A stretch of DNA of 64,000 nucleotides, from NCBI GenBank assembly GCA_905181965.1, contig CAJIZY010000006.1:1-64000 (forward strand), read 5' to 3'. The notes under the pieces are model-generated. The model was not told the DNA's origin and ran no database searches. It worked only from the letters and a program-made list of their open reading frames with translations. Shown here one piece after another: positions 40,041-49,737 of this stretch. How positions within the stretch are numbered: the first letter of the stretch is position 1; the number at the start of each line of letters is the position of its first letter. This DNA comes from Akkermansiaceae bacterium (GTDB lineage: Bacteria > Verrucomicrobiota > Verrucomicrobiia > Verrucomicrobiales > Akkermansiaceae). The position numbers and the translations under genes were made by a program.

Positions 40041-40380
40041 GCTAAAATTAAGAGGGTCATTGGTAGATTCTATCTAACCATTAAATAAAGAAAAATAGAG
40101 AAGATTAAAAGTAAAGGGGAGGGAAAAGGACTTTTTTTGGAAGCTATTGCGCCAGGAATTAAGGTCTTGGGTTGAAAAAAATGCACTCAGGGTAAGGGAA
40201 TCAGACGACACTTTCTCTGACAATAGAATTGAAGCGAGATCGAATGGCTCACGCTCTTGGCGCTTCCTAAAGTGTGCCGAGCGGCCAGCGCATGAAAAGG
40301 AAATCGCTAAGAGTGAAATAAAAAAATGGTCGAAGAGTATGTCTGAATTGTTACACTATCTCGTTAACTCACAAGAATCC
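40041..40380. other. 340-bp divergent intergenic region
   Basis: Spacer between the AraC-type regulator (minus) and the DUF3500 gene (plus). It holds the imperfect palindrome at 40061-40080. The frame of the DUF3500 gene is open upstream of its ATG to 40147, but the sequence there has no coding quality. No RNA gene was recognised. Confidence 0.5.
40061..40080 (-). promoter_or_regulatory. Possible operator upstream of the AraC-type regulator
   Basis: TGGTAGATTCTATCTAACCA is an imperfect inverted repeat (TGGTAGA against TCTAACCA, one extra base) 21 to 40 bp upstream of the regulator's GTG start. Autoregulating AraC and LacI-sensor proteins often bind such sites. Only the symmetry supports the call. 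Confidence 0.3.
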
Positions 40381-41371
40381 ATGAAGCCAAAAACTCCCTC
40401 CCTCTCTGTTGATCGTCGTTCTTTTCTCCGCCAATCGTCTGTTGCCGCGGCAGGACTGGGATTCGGAACGATTCCTATTATTGGAATTGAAAAAGAAAAA
40501 AAGAAGCCAATAAGCCAAACAGGTTCGGTAGACCTTTTATGATTCTCTCAGCGAGGAGCAGAAGACGGCGATGTGCTTTCCTTATGATCACAAGCTTCGC
40601 TTGAAGATTGAAAATAATTGGCTGATTACGAAGACACTCGTTGAGCATTATAACAAAGATCAACAAGCGATGATCAAGGAGATCTTCATGGGGATTCATA
40701 GTGAGGAGTATGCTGAAAAAGTTTACGATCAGGTCGAATGGGACAGTGGCCTTGATGGTTTTGAGGGCGGGTCATCGGTGGCAATCTTTGGGACGCCGGG
40801 GACTGGAAAATTTGAGTTTGTTTTGACTGGGCGTCATTGCACGCGTCGTTGTGATGGAGATTCGAATGAAGGAACTGCTTTTGGCGGACCTTTGTTTTAT
40901 GGGCATGCAGCCGATGGCTTTAATGAGAAGCCGAATCATAAGGATAATGCCTATTGGTATCAGGCGGTTCGTGCGAACGAGGTGTATCAAATGCTTGATG
41001 GCAAGCAGCGTCAATCAGCGCTCTGTGGAAAGAGTCGCGGTGAAAAAGGTCGGGCTACCGTGAAGTTGACTGGAAAGAAAAAGGGACTTGATGGTATCCG
41101 TGTTGGCGATATGAGCGGGGATCAAAAAGGGCACGTTCGTAAAGTGCTTGGCGATCTTATGGCACCTTTCCGCGAAAAGGATTCCAAGGAGGCGCTGAAG
41201 TTGGTCGAAGCTGGAGGCTTGGATAATATTCACATGGCTTTCTACAAAGAGGAAAATATCGGGAAGGATGAGATTTGGGATGTCTGGCAGTTGGAGGGCC
41301 CAAACATGCTTTGTTACTTCCGGGGTAAACCGCACGTTCATGCCTGGATGCATATCAAGAAGCCGGTATGA
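40381..41371 (+). pseudogene. Tat-exported DUF3500 family protein with one frameshift near 40545
   Basis: The ATG at 40381 starts a twin-arginine signal (VDRRSFLRQSSVAAAGLGFG). Frame one stops at 40542 (TTA TGA); the DUF3500 domain continues in the next frame from LSEEQKTAMCFPYDHKLRL to the TGA at 41371. Dropping one T of the TTTT run at 40536-40539 yields SVDLYDSLSEEQ and joins the frames. Conserved features are HCTRRCDGDSNEGTAFGGPLFYGH and the end YFRGKPHVHAWMHI. DUF3500 has no established activity. The last bases overlap the start of the following metalloprotein gene (ATGA, 41368-41371), so the genes are coupled. The TGA at 40540 is not a Sec candidate: the frame after it does not encode the protein. 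Confidence 0.8.
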
Positions 41372-42918
41372 TCCGGGGCTTGGTCTTCGCTGGGCTTTTG
41401 GCAGCTCATACGGTGTCCGGGCATGAGTTGACTGGGCACACTGTTTTACTTCAGCCGATCGTGTTGACTGACGATGCGGGCGATGGTGCGGCCAAGGCCA
41501 CCTTGCCGGAGGAGTTGATTGATTTGCCGTTTCGTCGATGGGATCTCGATTTTCAGATTCTTGAACCAGTCGAATGGTCGCGCCGCGCATTTAGGGATGG
41601 TGAGATTGACGTCGACGTGATCGTGAAGGCGGCGAGGGAAGAGGGTGTTTTTCGGCAGCCGCGGCGAATTGCAAATATGTTTTTCGCACGCAAGATCAAC
41701 GGGAGAGCAGCCCCAAATGGTCTTGGACAGGAGCCCGGATGGGTCACTTTTATTGCGCAGGGTGGTGATCCCCCGCTTGGGCAAGATGCCTTTGTGGTAG
41801 TACACGAGGTGACCCACAATTTGGGACTGTCTCATACTGTTGATGATGCCGAGGTGCCATCAGATATTCCTAATGTGATGGGTGATGGGGACTTTTTGGA
41901 TCGCATCCGGGAAGATGGAATCACAAGGCATCAAGCTGCGACTATTTTAAAAAGCCCCTTGGTTCGCGAGACAGTAAAGTGCCTTGAGGTAGAGGAGGGA
42001 CGGCGAGCATATCTCGGGGAGAGTTTTGAAGATTATTATACGGAACTCAACCGGCGCGAAGTTGAGGCGATGACTAGGAATGCGGTGGGGAAAGATTTGA
42101 AAGGTGAGGCTTTGGAAAAAGAAGCGCGGGAGAGGTTTGGAAATGCTGTGATGGGTTTTACTCCGGAAGAACGGGAAGTTCTTCTCTGGATGGTCGGGGA
42201 GTATCGCAAGCTATTGGTGGAAGATTTTCCGCTTCTAGCCAACCAACCATGGCAGGTGGTTAAGGTGAAGAGCGATCATTGTGGGGGATTTTGCCATACT
42301 CGTGGCTTGTCTGTGGTGATTGCTGAGGGTGCGCTTAATCGCATGGTGAACGACTATCGCCGGCACGGCAAAAGTAAGACGGCGCTTGCGGGAGCAGGAA
42401 CGATTATTGTTCACGAACAAATCCATGTGCTTCAGCGGTGTTTCCCTCGAAAGTTTTCCGGTCTTTATACTGGGGCTTACGGATTAGTTGACGGAAAGGT
42501 GGGGCACGATGAGTGGGTGGCGCGCAACGAAATTCAGAATCCCGATGGACTGGAAGGAAACCGCTGGATCGTGGATTACGAGGGGAATTATTATTGGCTA
42601 AAGACAATTCTCGATGAGAAGGATGATCCGGCGATGATGCCCGCCTCCTTCCAGGAAGCGATCATGCCTCTTCGAAAAACTGGCGAGACCTATCGGGTGA
42701 TTTGGAAAAAAGGAGGAAAGAAGCCTCAGCTCGTTAATCCAAATCTGATTAGGGACTGGAAAAAGCAGTTCCCAATCCGTGCCGGACACGATCACCCGAA
42801 TGAGATTTTTGCCTATCTTTTTCAGGCCGAGTTGACCCGGAAAATTATGGGGGAGGAACCCTCTGGTGACCCAATGACAAAGAAGACGATGGCGTGGGCC
42901 CGGAAGGAATTGAGGTGA
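41368..42918 (+). CDS. Secreted putative zinc metalloprotein with two HExxH motifs
   Basis: The 516-residue protein has a signal peptide (MIRGLVFAGLLAAHTVSG). The N-terminal half has a metzincin-like zinc signature HEVTHNLGLSH at residues 146-156, i.e. HExxHxxGxxH, with IPNVMGDGDF soon after resembling a Met-turn. The C-terminal half has a second HExxH in IIVHEQIHVLQRCFP (349-353). The C-terminal part also has conserved HCGGFCHTRG and IRAGHDHPNEIFAYLF. The first motif fits a metzincin protease; the second resembles zinc-binding motifs of other gluzincin-like proteins. It starts inside the DUF3500 stop (ATGA overlap). The two proteins are likely partners. Two catalytic centres in one protein are unusual; one may be structural. 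Confidence 0.72.
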   Translation: MIRGLVFAGLLAAHTVSGHELTGHTVLLQPIVLTDDAGDGAAKATLPEELIDLPFRRWDLDFQILEPVEWSRRAFRDGEIDVDVIVKAAREEGVFRQPRRIANMFFARKINGRAAPNGLGQEPGWVTFIAQGGDPPLGQDAFVVVHEVTHNLGLSHTVDDAEVPSDIPNVMGDGDFLDRIREDGITRHQAATILKSPLVRETVKCLEVEEGRRAYLGESFEDYYTELNRREVEAMTRNAVGKDLKGEALEKEARERFGNAVMGFTPEEREVLLWMVGEYRKLLVEDFPLLANQPWQVVKVKSDHCGGFCHTRGLSVVIAEGALNRMVNDYRRHGKSKTALAGAGTIIVHEQIHVLQRCFPRKFSGLYTGAYGLVDGKVGHDEWVARNEIQNPDGLEGNRWIVDYEGNYYWLKTILDEKDDPAMMPASFQEAIMPLRKTGETYRVIWKKGGKKPQLVNPNLIRDWKKQFPIRAGHDHPNEIFAYLFQAELTRKIMGEEPSGDPMTKKTMAWARKELR

Positions 42919-42930
42919 TCTGGTCGGCGT

Positions 42931-45900
42931 CTATTTTACAATCATGACACCTTTCATGATAGTCCAGTGCCCGGGGTAAGAGCAGAGAAAAGGATATTCC
43001 CCAGGCTTTTTGGGAGCCATGAAGCGAAGCGTCTGAACTGTATCTTTCTTCAGGAGTTTGGTTGCGTGGAGGATACGTTTGTCGTTTGGAATGAAGCCCT
43101 TTTTTGCGGCTTCGGGATCGGCCGCCATACGATTGGCGGCCTCACCGATTTCTTGGATGGAGGTGCCTTGGTCGAGGATGAGTAGGTTGTGCTCCGTAAC
43201 GTCTGGGTTTGAGAAGTGAAGACGAACCGGTTTTCCTGCTTCCACGTTAAATTTATCTTTGGTGAAGAGCAGTCGCTCGGGGATGCAGGAAATATCAATC
43301 GTTTGAAGGCTTTTTTGTGCGTCAAAAGAAGCTTCGTTAGCGTTTTTTGTTTTAGGTTCCAGCCTGTTTAGTTTTTTGAAATCCGCGAGGGCCTTTGTGA
43401 TGGTGGGGGCGTGTTGCGAATCCTGCCAGTGAGGTTTCAGAGCTGAGGAATTAAGAGCGGTGCTGATCGCGTAGGCGAGGTGGGTGTCGGCTTCTTGTTC
43501 GAATATTGGCGCAAGGGTATTGATGATTGAGGACGGAGTGATTGAAGAATCCGCCCGGTTGCTATGGGAGGGGACCAGATAGGAAGCACAGAGGACGGCT
43601 TCGCGGCGGACATGTTGGGAAGGATGGGAAATGCCGTAATGCAGAAGGCCTAGTGATTTCGAGGGTGGAAGCTCGGGAGCCCAGAAACGGAGAGGACCAA
43701 AGGCGGTAGCGGCTACGAGGTGGTTGTCGGAGCGGATGAGTTTTTCCAAGAGCTCTACGTTGGGTTGGTCGAAGGCTTGGTGGAGCCAGAGAGACTCGAG
43801 AAGATGTAGGGGGGTCTTTTGTTTTTTTGTCCAAGCTAAAAGCGGGCTGAGCACTTCTTTAGAAGACTTACTCCGGAGTTCACGCTTTGCCCAGTAGCGG
43901 GTTCGGTAGTGGGGGGACTTCAGATGGTCGAGGAGTTCGGTGATGGAGGCTTTGGCGATCTTGGGCGCGGAATCGAGTTTGGCTTTCTTGGGGATAATGC
44001 GCCAGATACGGCCTGCTTTGCGGTCGCGGCGGGGATCACGAAGAGAGTATTGGGCGTGGCCCTTGACGGGGTTATACCAATCGCAAATGTAGGCCGCGCC
44101 GCGCGGGCCGAAGCGGAAGTCGACTGGGATGAAGGAGAGATTGGTGGAGAAGATAAGGTCAAATTGATATTTTTCGGAAAAGTGGGCGGGTTCTTCATTC
44201 CAGTGGTGGAACTCGACGCGGTTGGTTGGTTTGTAGCGAACTTTGATGAAGCCACCCTGCATCTCCTTGGGCCAGAAGTCGTGGGAGACGAAGTCTTGTC
44301 CGCAGACTCCGGAGTAGGCTTGCATCCCTCTGGCGCCCGGATGTTGGCTGGGGTAATCGGGATTTGTGGCGTGGAAGGTGGAGGCGAAGACGGGGTGAGA
44401 CGCGACGTGATTTCCGTAGGGGTCGAAGGTCACACCCCAAGGATTCGTGTTTGGGTAGGCTCCGAAGGCGGTGAGCCTTTTTGTGGAAGGGTGGTAGAGG
44501 AACCAGGAGGAGTTTTTGGCGCGGATGGGGCCGTAAGCGGTTTCGGTTTGGGAGTTGTGGAAGATTGATTCGCGGAAGAGAAGGTCTCCTCCGGGAGTCC
44601 AGGTGAAATCGTGAAGGGCGTGGTGCGAGTCCTCGCAACCGAAGCCGGTGAAGACGACTTCACGATGGTCCATTTTTCCGTCGCCATCGGTATCAGTGAG
44701 ATGGGTGAGGTGGGGTTCTTCGGAGCAGAAAACACCACCATTCCCATCAAGGACAAAAGAGAGGGGGATGTGAAGGTCGTCGGCCCAAGTGGTGCACTTG
44801 TCGGCTTTGCCATCCTGATCGGTGTCTTCCAGGATGATGATCTTATCGCATGGTTTCTGACCGGGATAGATGTGCGGGTAGGTGACGGAGGTGGAGACCC
44901 AGAGGCGGCCGCGTTCGTCCCAGCGCATTTGGATGGGGCAGGCCATTTCAGGGAAGTCTTCCTCGGAAGCAAAGCAATTGACTTCGAAACGTGGATCGAT
45001 TTTGAAGGCCTTTAGTTCATCGGCTGGGGAAAGGAATTTGTTGGCTCCGCGTGACAGGAGGACGTCGTCGAGTTTTGGGAGATTGGAGTCGTCGGGTTTG
45101 ACGAGTTTGCCGGTGGCGACGGTTTTGTGAATGGCAGTGTCACGACTGGCGACCATGAAATCGAAGTTCCGCATAGCGGGGAGGAAGTCGAGGTAGCCAT
45201 AGGATTTGTTGCGCCCGCCGGTGTAGTAGAAGGTGTTGAGAGGGCGGTAGCGGTAGTGAAATTGGGTGGCTTTATCGACGACGAGTTGCCGGAGGCCTTC
45301 GTTGAGAGCGGTGGGGTCTTTTTCGAAAAGAGCCTTGAAAGCGATGTTAGCGAATTGGTGGTGCCCATGGATGTTGTTTTGATGGCCATCAATGGTTCGT
45401 TGATTGAGTTTACCGGCGATGCTGCTGGCCTTGGTGCCATCAAAGACGTTGCAGAAACCGATGGAGTGCTTCTTCGCTCCTTCGGCAAGAGCTTGGGTGT
45501 AAAGTGCAAGGTTTTCGTTGTTTCGATCACCGGCATTAAGGGCAGCGATGTTTTCACTGGCTATGGGAGAAAGAAGGATGATTTTGGGGGCGGTTTTTCC
45601 GTTGTATGCTTGAGATTTGAGGTGGGTGAGGAACTTGTTGAGGCGTTCCTTGAAAGCGGGGAGGCCTTCTTTTCCACCGAAGGATTCATTGTAGCCGTAA
45701 GCTGCAATGATGAGGTCGCTTTTGAAGTAGTGGAGGTGTTGGTCAAGGTCGCCAAAGTTATCGGGACGGGGCATGAGATCGACTTCATCAGCTGGCCACG
45801 CAAGGTTGCGAATGGTGAGCTTATGCTTTGGATGGTGCTGGTGGAGAAGAGTTTCGAGGTGACCGAAGCGTCGTTCGGCATCAAGGAGAAGATTTCCGAT

Positions 45901-47100
45901 GAGAGTAATACGGGACCTAGGGGAGATTTTTAGAGGAAGCTCAGTTTTGGTGGGTTGGATTTTTTCCGGGCGGGGCGAGGTTTTACGATTGATATAGTAT
46001 TTGGCGAGCTCTGGATCTTTGGCAGGCGCTTTACGGTCAGTCTTTGAATTTTTAGCGTCCTTTGCCTTTGCTGCATTTTTCTTACGGCGAGCATCGGTGG
46101 ACGCTGGAGTGCTTTTACCAGGAATTGGGGAATCGAGGTCCTGGTAAACTTCTGGTTTGAGGCCGCGGACGTGGCCGCCGTTCCGGAAGGTGGTGGGCTT
46201 GTATGAGCCCACAAGATCGACGCTCGAGTCGGCTTTGATTTTCTTTTCAAGACCCATGGCCCAGTAGGTTCCATTGATGACAAGTCGGCGGTAATCGGAG
46301 TCTAGGAAATCTTGGGAAGCTCCTTGGGTTGAGTGGAAAACGCGTGCTCTCTTTCCACTCTTGCTAGTGTAGTGGCGGGTCCAGGTTGAGGGCGAAGGTT
46401 TTTTAGTCTCATCGACAGGAGAATCTTTGTTCATGCCGTTGAGGGGCTGGGACTCGGTGAGAACGGTGAAGGTTTGATTAGGTATGCCGGTGTAGGCTCC
46501 AGCAATCGTATGAGCATTGTTACCGACTCCGGTGAGGATCAGATGGTCCTTATTTTTTGAGGTGATTTGAAGGCGGGTAGATTGTTTATGATTGCGTCCG
46601 TAATGGCCAACCCAAGTGTTGCCGAGAATTTGGTGGCCGAAGCCGCGATCGAAGTCTTTGCCTTTGTATTGAAAATCGTAATGGGAATATTTTTGGCCTT
46701 TGGGAATCTTGAAGGCATGAGACGAGGTGCGGAGTCCAACGACAGGGCCACCGCGCTGGAGGTATTCGTCAATGTGAATCATTTGCTCGTCAGGAAGATC
46801 GAGGAAGCGTGTGAAGATGAACATGAGGTCGGCCTCTTTAAGAACTTCGAGACCTTTGATATTGGAAGCTCCGGCGGTAATTTCCCCCTTGTCGTTGACT
46901 CCGAAAAGAACAGTGGTTTTAAAGCCGTGATATTTAGTGAGGATGCGAGCAAGGGCGGGGCAGGTTTCCTCGGTGCGATACTCGTGGTCAGAGGCGACGA
47001 AGACGATGTGCTTTCCTTTGCCGGGGCCGGAAGATCCTTCGTAAACGACTGGATTTGCCAGCGCGATTGAAAATGAGAGGAGAGAGGAGAGAGCGATCAG
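42931..47100 (-). CDS. Five-domain ThuA / SGNH / PVC dehydrogenase / HEAT / cupredoxin protein
   Basis: The protein is about 1390 residues. No ATG is in frame; the frame is open upstream of the first Met (46824) and gives a signal peptide (LSSLLSFSIALANPVV), so a CTG near 47100 or another non-AUG start is likely. Domains: ThuA-like (FVASDHEYRTEETCPALARIL, VGHYGRNHKQ), a Lys-rich linker, an SGNH-like domain (ITLIGNLLLDAERRFGHLE, HGHHQFANIAF), the PVC-type dehydrogenase propeller (QMRWDERGRLWVSTS, CTTWADDLHIPLSFVLDGNG), HEAT-like repeats and a cupredoxin end with HNLLIL and FLCSYPGHWTIMKG (Cu ligands His, Cys, His, Met). Such PVC proteins end in either cytochrome c or cupredoxin; here the electron acceptor is a blue copper domain. 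It is divergent from the esterase gene at 47187. Substrate unknown. Confidence 0.85.
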   Translation of the reverse strand: MIALSSLLSFSIALANPVVYEGSSGPGKGKHIVFVASDHEYRTEETCPALARILTKYHGFKTTVLFGVNDKGEITAGASNIKGLEVLKEADLMFIFTRFLDLPDEQMIHIDEYLQRGGPVVGLRTSSHAFKIPKGQKYSHYDFQYKGKDFDRGFGHQILGNTWVGHYGRNHKQSTRLQITSKNKDHLILTGVGNNAHTIAGAYTGIPNQTFTVLTESQPLNGMNKDSPVDETKKPSPSTWTRHYTSKSGKRARVFHSTQGASQDFLDSDYRRLVINGTYWAMGLEKKIKADSSVDLVGSYKPTTFRNGGHVRGLKPEVYQDLDSPIPGKSTPASTDARRKKNAAKAKDAKNSKTDRKAPAKDPELAKYYINRKTSPRPEKIQPTKTELPLKISPRSRITLIGNLLLDAERRFGHLETLLHQHHPKHKLTIRNLAWPADEVDLMPRPDNFGDLDQHLHYFKSDLIIAAYGYNESFGGKEGLPAFKERLNKFLTHLKSQAYNGKTAPKIILLSPIASENIAALNAGDRNNENLALYTQALAEGAKKHSIGFCNVFDGTKASSIAGKLNQRTIDGHQNNIHGHHQFANIAFKALFEKDPTALNEGLRQLVVDKATQFHYRYRPLNTFYYTGGRNKSYGYLDFLPAMRNFDFMVASRDTAIHKTVATGKLVKPDDSNLPKLDDVLLSRGANKFLSPADELKAFKIDPRFEVNCFASEEDFPEMACPIQMRWDERGRLWVSTSVTYPHIYPGQKPCDKIIILEDTDQDGKADKCTTWADDLHIPLSFVLDGNGGVFCSEEPHLTHLTDTDGDGKMDHREVVFTGFGCEDSHHALHDFTWTPGGDLLFRESIFHNSQTETAYGPIRAKNSSWFLYHPSTKRLTAFGAYPNTNPWGVTFDPYGNHVASHPVFASTFHATNPDYPSQHPGARGMQAYSGVCGQDFVSHDFWPKEMQGGFIKVRYKPTNRVEFHHWNEEPAHFSEKYQFDLIFSTNLSFIPVDFRFGPRGAAYICDWYNPVKGHAQYSLRDPRRDRKAGRIWRIIPKKAKLDSAPKIAKASITELLDHLKSPHYRTRYWAKRELRSKSSKEVLSPLLAWTKKQKTPLHLLESLWLHQAFDQPNVELLEKLIRSDNHLVAATAFGPLRFWAPELPPSKSLGLLHYGISHPSQHVRREAVLCASYLVPSHSNRADSSITPSSIINTLAPIFEQEADTHLAYAISTALNSSALKPHWQDSQHAPTITKALADFKKLNRLEPKTKNANEASFDAQKSLQTIDISCIPERLLFTKDKFNVEAGKPVRLHFSNPDVTEHNLLILDQGTSIQEIGEAANRMAADPEAAKKGFIPNDKRILHATKLLKKDTVQTLRFMAPKKPGEYPFLCSYPGHWTIMKGVMIVK

Positions 47101-47186
47101 GAGAGAGACGTTAGAGATTGGAGGAAAAATGACAAGTTGAGGTTGTCGGATTGACGTGGGGTAGGCGGAGAATGCATATTGGGATA

Positions 47187-48422
47187 ATGAAATTTCAGGT
47201 GATTCTCATGATGGTGATGATGGTGATGAGTTTCGGACGCGAGGGGAAGGAAGGAGACAAGGATGTCAATTATGACGAGGCTAAGGTTCCGGCTTATGAT
47301 TTACCCGAGCTTTTGGTGACTGCAGAGGGGAGGCGAATCACGACAGCGGAAGAGTGGTATTCCTTGAGAAGACCTCAGATCATGTCGCTCTTCAGTAATC
47401 TGGTTTATGGGCGGGTCCCAGAGCCGTCCACACCGATAAAGCTGACCTTCCGGGAGGTAAAGAAGGACGAGGCTTTTATGAGGGGGAAGGCAACGCGGAA
47501 GGATGTCGAAATCCAAATCAAAACGGAGAAGGGAGCGAAAACGATGAGGATTTTACTTTTTGTCCCGAATGGGGTGACGAAACCGGTGCCGGCAATTATG
47601 AAGCACAGCTTCAACAATACCCGGTCGGGGGATTTTGACGTGGGATTCCTGAGGAGCGATCGGTTGAAAAATGGTTGGCCGCTGGGGAAGATTTTGGATG
47701 CGGGTTTTGCCTTTTGTGCGGTTTATCACGAAGATTTAGTGAGGCACAACGAGGTGGAATTCAGGGATAGTATCCATCGGCTATTTTATCCTGAAGGCCA
47801 GAGTTTTCCAAAAGCTCATGAGTGGGGTGTACTTTCGGCCTGTGCTTGGGGAGGGATGCGTGCCTTAGATTATTTGGAAGCTGATACTGAGATTGATGCA
47901 GAACGGGTGGCAATCATGGGGCACTCCAAGATGGGCAAAACGGCCTTGTGGACGGCGGCGCAGGATCAACGATTTGCGATGGCGATCTCGGCTCAGTCGG
48001 GATGCGCTGGGGCTGCTTTATGGAGAAGGAAATCAGGCGAGACCTTGAAGAAAATGGTGACTCGTTTTCCTTATTGGTTGTGTCGTAATGCTCAAAAGTT
48101 CGTCGAGCAGGAAGATGATCTCCCGGTGGATCAGCATATGTTGTTGGCATGTATCGCACCGCGCCCGGTTTATGTGCACAGTGGGGTGAAGGACACGTGG
48201 GCTGATGGACGGGGAGAATATTTATCTGCCTATCATGCGAGTGAGGTCTATCGCTTACTTGGAAAAAAAGGTCTGGAGAGTGAGAAATCGCCAGAGGTTG
48301 GGAAAGCGGTGATGGATGGTGAGGTAGGGTATCACATTCGGAACGGCGGGCATTCGATTGAAGGGGGCGACTGGGAAAAGTTTATCCAGTTTGCTTCCAA
48401 ACATTTGAAGAAGGAGAATTGA
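47187..48422 (+). CDS. Glucuronoyl esterase-like CE15 hydrolase
   Basis: The start was taken at ATG 47187 (MKFQVILMMVMMVMSFGREG), which gives a signal peptide; an upstream ATG at 47151 adds 12 residues with no signal character. The serine-hydrolase elbow is VAIMGHSKMGKTAL (the GHSxxGK form of bacterial CE15), followed by AISAQSGCAGAALWRRKSGE and a C-terminal HIRNGGHSIEGGDW with the catalytic His. The N-terminal part has NTRSG and HEWGVLSACAWGGMRALDYL, also typical. CE15 enzymes cleave ester links between lignin alcohols and 4-O-methylglucuronic acid of glucuronoxylan; bacterial members are broader. It is divergent from the multidomain gene. The family assignment is good; the substrate is inferred. 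Confidence 0.88.
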   Translation: MKFQVILMMVMMVMSFGREGKEGDKDVNYDEAKVPAYDLPELLVTAEGRRITTAEEWYSLRRPQIMSLFSNLVYGRVPEPSTPIKLTFREVKKDEAFMRGKATRKDVEIQIKTEKGAKTMRILLFVPNGVTKPVPAIMKHSFNNTRSGDFDVGFLRSDRLKNGWPLGKILDAGFAFCAVYHEDLVRHNEVEFRDSIHRLFYPEGQSFPKAHEWGVLSACAWGGMRALDYLEADTEIDAERVAIMGHSKMGKTALWTAAQDQRFAMAISAQSGCAGAALWRRKSGETLKKMVTRFPYWLCRNAQKFVEQEDDLPVDQHMLLACIAPRPVYVHSGVKDTWADGRGEYLSAYHASEVYRLLGKKGLESEKSPEVGKAVMDGEVGYHIRNGGHSIEGGDWEKFIQFASKHLKKEN

Positions 48423-48483
48423 TTCGGTGGGCGATTACTTATTTCTGGGCAGGCAACCCAGAGCTATTTTTCTTCAAGAAAAC

Positions 48484-49737
48484 TTACTCTTTAATGGCTT
48501 GGTAGACGATGGGTTTTAGGAGGCGTTCGAGATTCCAGTTGTAGGGAAGGGTTTGCTCCATGGTGACGACCACGAGTTTGTCTTTAGGAGAAATCCAGTA
48601 GTGGGTAGATGCCATGCCACCCCACCCGTATTCGCCAATTGCTGCGTCTTTGGCCCAGCGTTTGTCAGGGGCGATACGAACGGAAAACCCGAGGCCGAAT
48701 CCGGTGCCATAGCGTTGCTCCCCGAGGGAGATGGAAGCGATCTCGTCCGGGAGTTGGTTGGTGGTCATGAGCTTGACGGTGTCAGCCTTGAGGTATCGTT
48801 TGCCTTGGAAGTTACCGCCATTCGCAATCATCTGAAGAAAGCGTGCATAGTCGTTGATCGTAGAGACTAGACCCCCACCGCCAGAGAGGTTTGCGGGTTT
48901 TTTGAGGAAGGGAGAAGCCTTCCCGGGTTCGGAGTTTGTGAGGAAAAATCCTTTTGTCTGGTAGACATCAGCGAGACGGTTTGCTTTTTCCGCGGGAACG
49001 TAGAAGCCGGTATCCGACATGCCGAGAGGCGCGAAGAACCTTTGCTGAAGGAATGCGTCGAAGGTTTGACCAGAAGCAACTTCGATGACGCGACCGAGGA
49101 TATCGGTATTGATGCCGTAGTGCCACCTCGTTCCAGGTTGAAAGAGGAGGGGGGCGCCACAAATGGAACGAGACATTTCAGCGAGTGTTTTGTCACGGTC
49201 AAGCGGCTGGAAACGCCCGTAGTAGCGATCTACAGGGTGCCCGCCCCAGCCATAGGAGAAGCCGGCGGTGTGGCGAAGGAGGTCGCGAATCGTGGGCATT
49301 GGTTTTGCAGGGGTAGGGTCGCCTCTTCTCTGCCAAACATTTAGAAGTGCAAATTCCGGAAGAAATCTCGTGATGGGGTCGTCAAGGTTGAGTTTTTTTT
49401 CTTCATAAAGCATGAGGGCAGCCGCTGACGTGATGGCTTTAGTCATCGAGTAGATACGGAAGATAGTATCTTTTTTCATCGGAACTTTGGCGGCCCGGTT
49501 GGCATGGCCGAATTGTTTTTGATAGACAATTTTCCCCTCGCGCAAAATCAAAACGGACCCACCGGCGAGCTTCTTTTTCTCGATGAGTTCTTCGAGCGCT
49601 GGATCGATTTTCGCGAGAACTTCTGGCGACATGCCAACTTCCTCTGGAGTGCTGACGGGAAGCGCCTTGATTTTTGTTTCCTTTGCAGCAACTGGGAGGC
49701 AGAGGAAAAAGAGGGGGAGGAGAATGATTTTGATCAT
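48484..49737 (-). CDS. Class C beta-lactamase-like serine hydrolase (EstB/PBP type)
   Basis: The start was placed at ATG 49737, giving a signal peptide (MIKIILLPLFFLCLPVAA); the longer frame to 49803 has a poor N-terminus. The fold is shown by SMTK (Ser97-xx-Lys100, catalytic), HYGINTDILGRVIEVASG (the Tyr-x-Asn-like second motif), DLLRHTAGFSYGWGG and GEYGWGGMASTHYW with the third-motif position. Members include EstB esterases, D-aminopeptidases and penicillin-binding proteins; the YGWGGMAST segment is typical of the esterase-like branch. It is therefore not necessarily a beta-lactamase. It is divergent from the SASA protein gene. Confidence 0.87.
   Translation of the reverse strand: MIKIILLPLFFLCLPVAAKETKIKALPVSTPEEVGMSPEVLAKIDPALEELIEKKKLAGGSVLILREGKIVYQKQFGHANRAAKVPMKKDTIFRIYSMTKAITSAAALMLYEEKKLNLDDPITRFLPEFALLNVWQRRGDPTPAKPMPTIRDLLRHTAGFSYGWGGHPVDRYYGRFQPLDRDKTLAEMSRSICGAPLLFQPGTRWHYGINTDILGRVIEVASGQTFDAFLQQRFFAPLGMSDTGFYVPAEKANRLADVYQTKGFFLTNSEPGKASPFLKKPANLSGGGGLVSTINDYARFLQMIANGGNFQGKRYLKADTVKLMTTNQLPDEIASISLGEQRYGTGFGLGFSVRIAPDKRWAKDAAIGEYGWGGMASTHYWISPKDKLVVVTMEQTLPYNWNLERLLKPIVYQAIKE

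Noticed and set aside
40537-40542. TGA in DUF3500 as selenocysteine
   Set aside because: The domain continues in a different frame, so it is a frameshift.
43909-44568. 219-residue plus-strand ORF inside the multidomain gene, and similar antisense ORFs
   Set aside because: Mirror of a coding frame with strong domain homology on the opposite strand; no own homology or start context.
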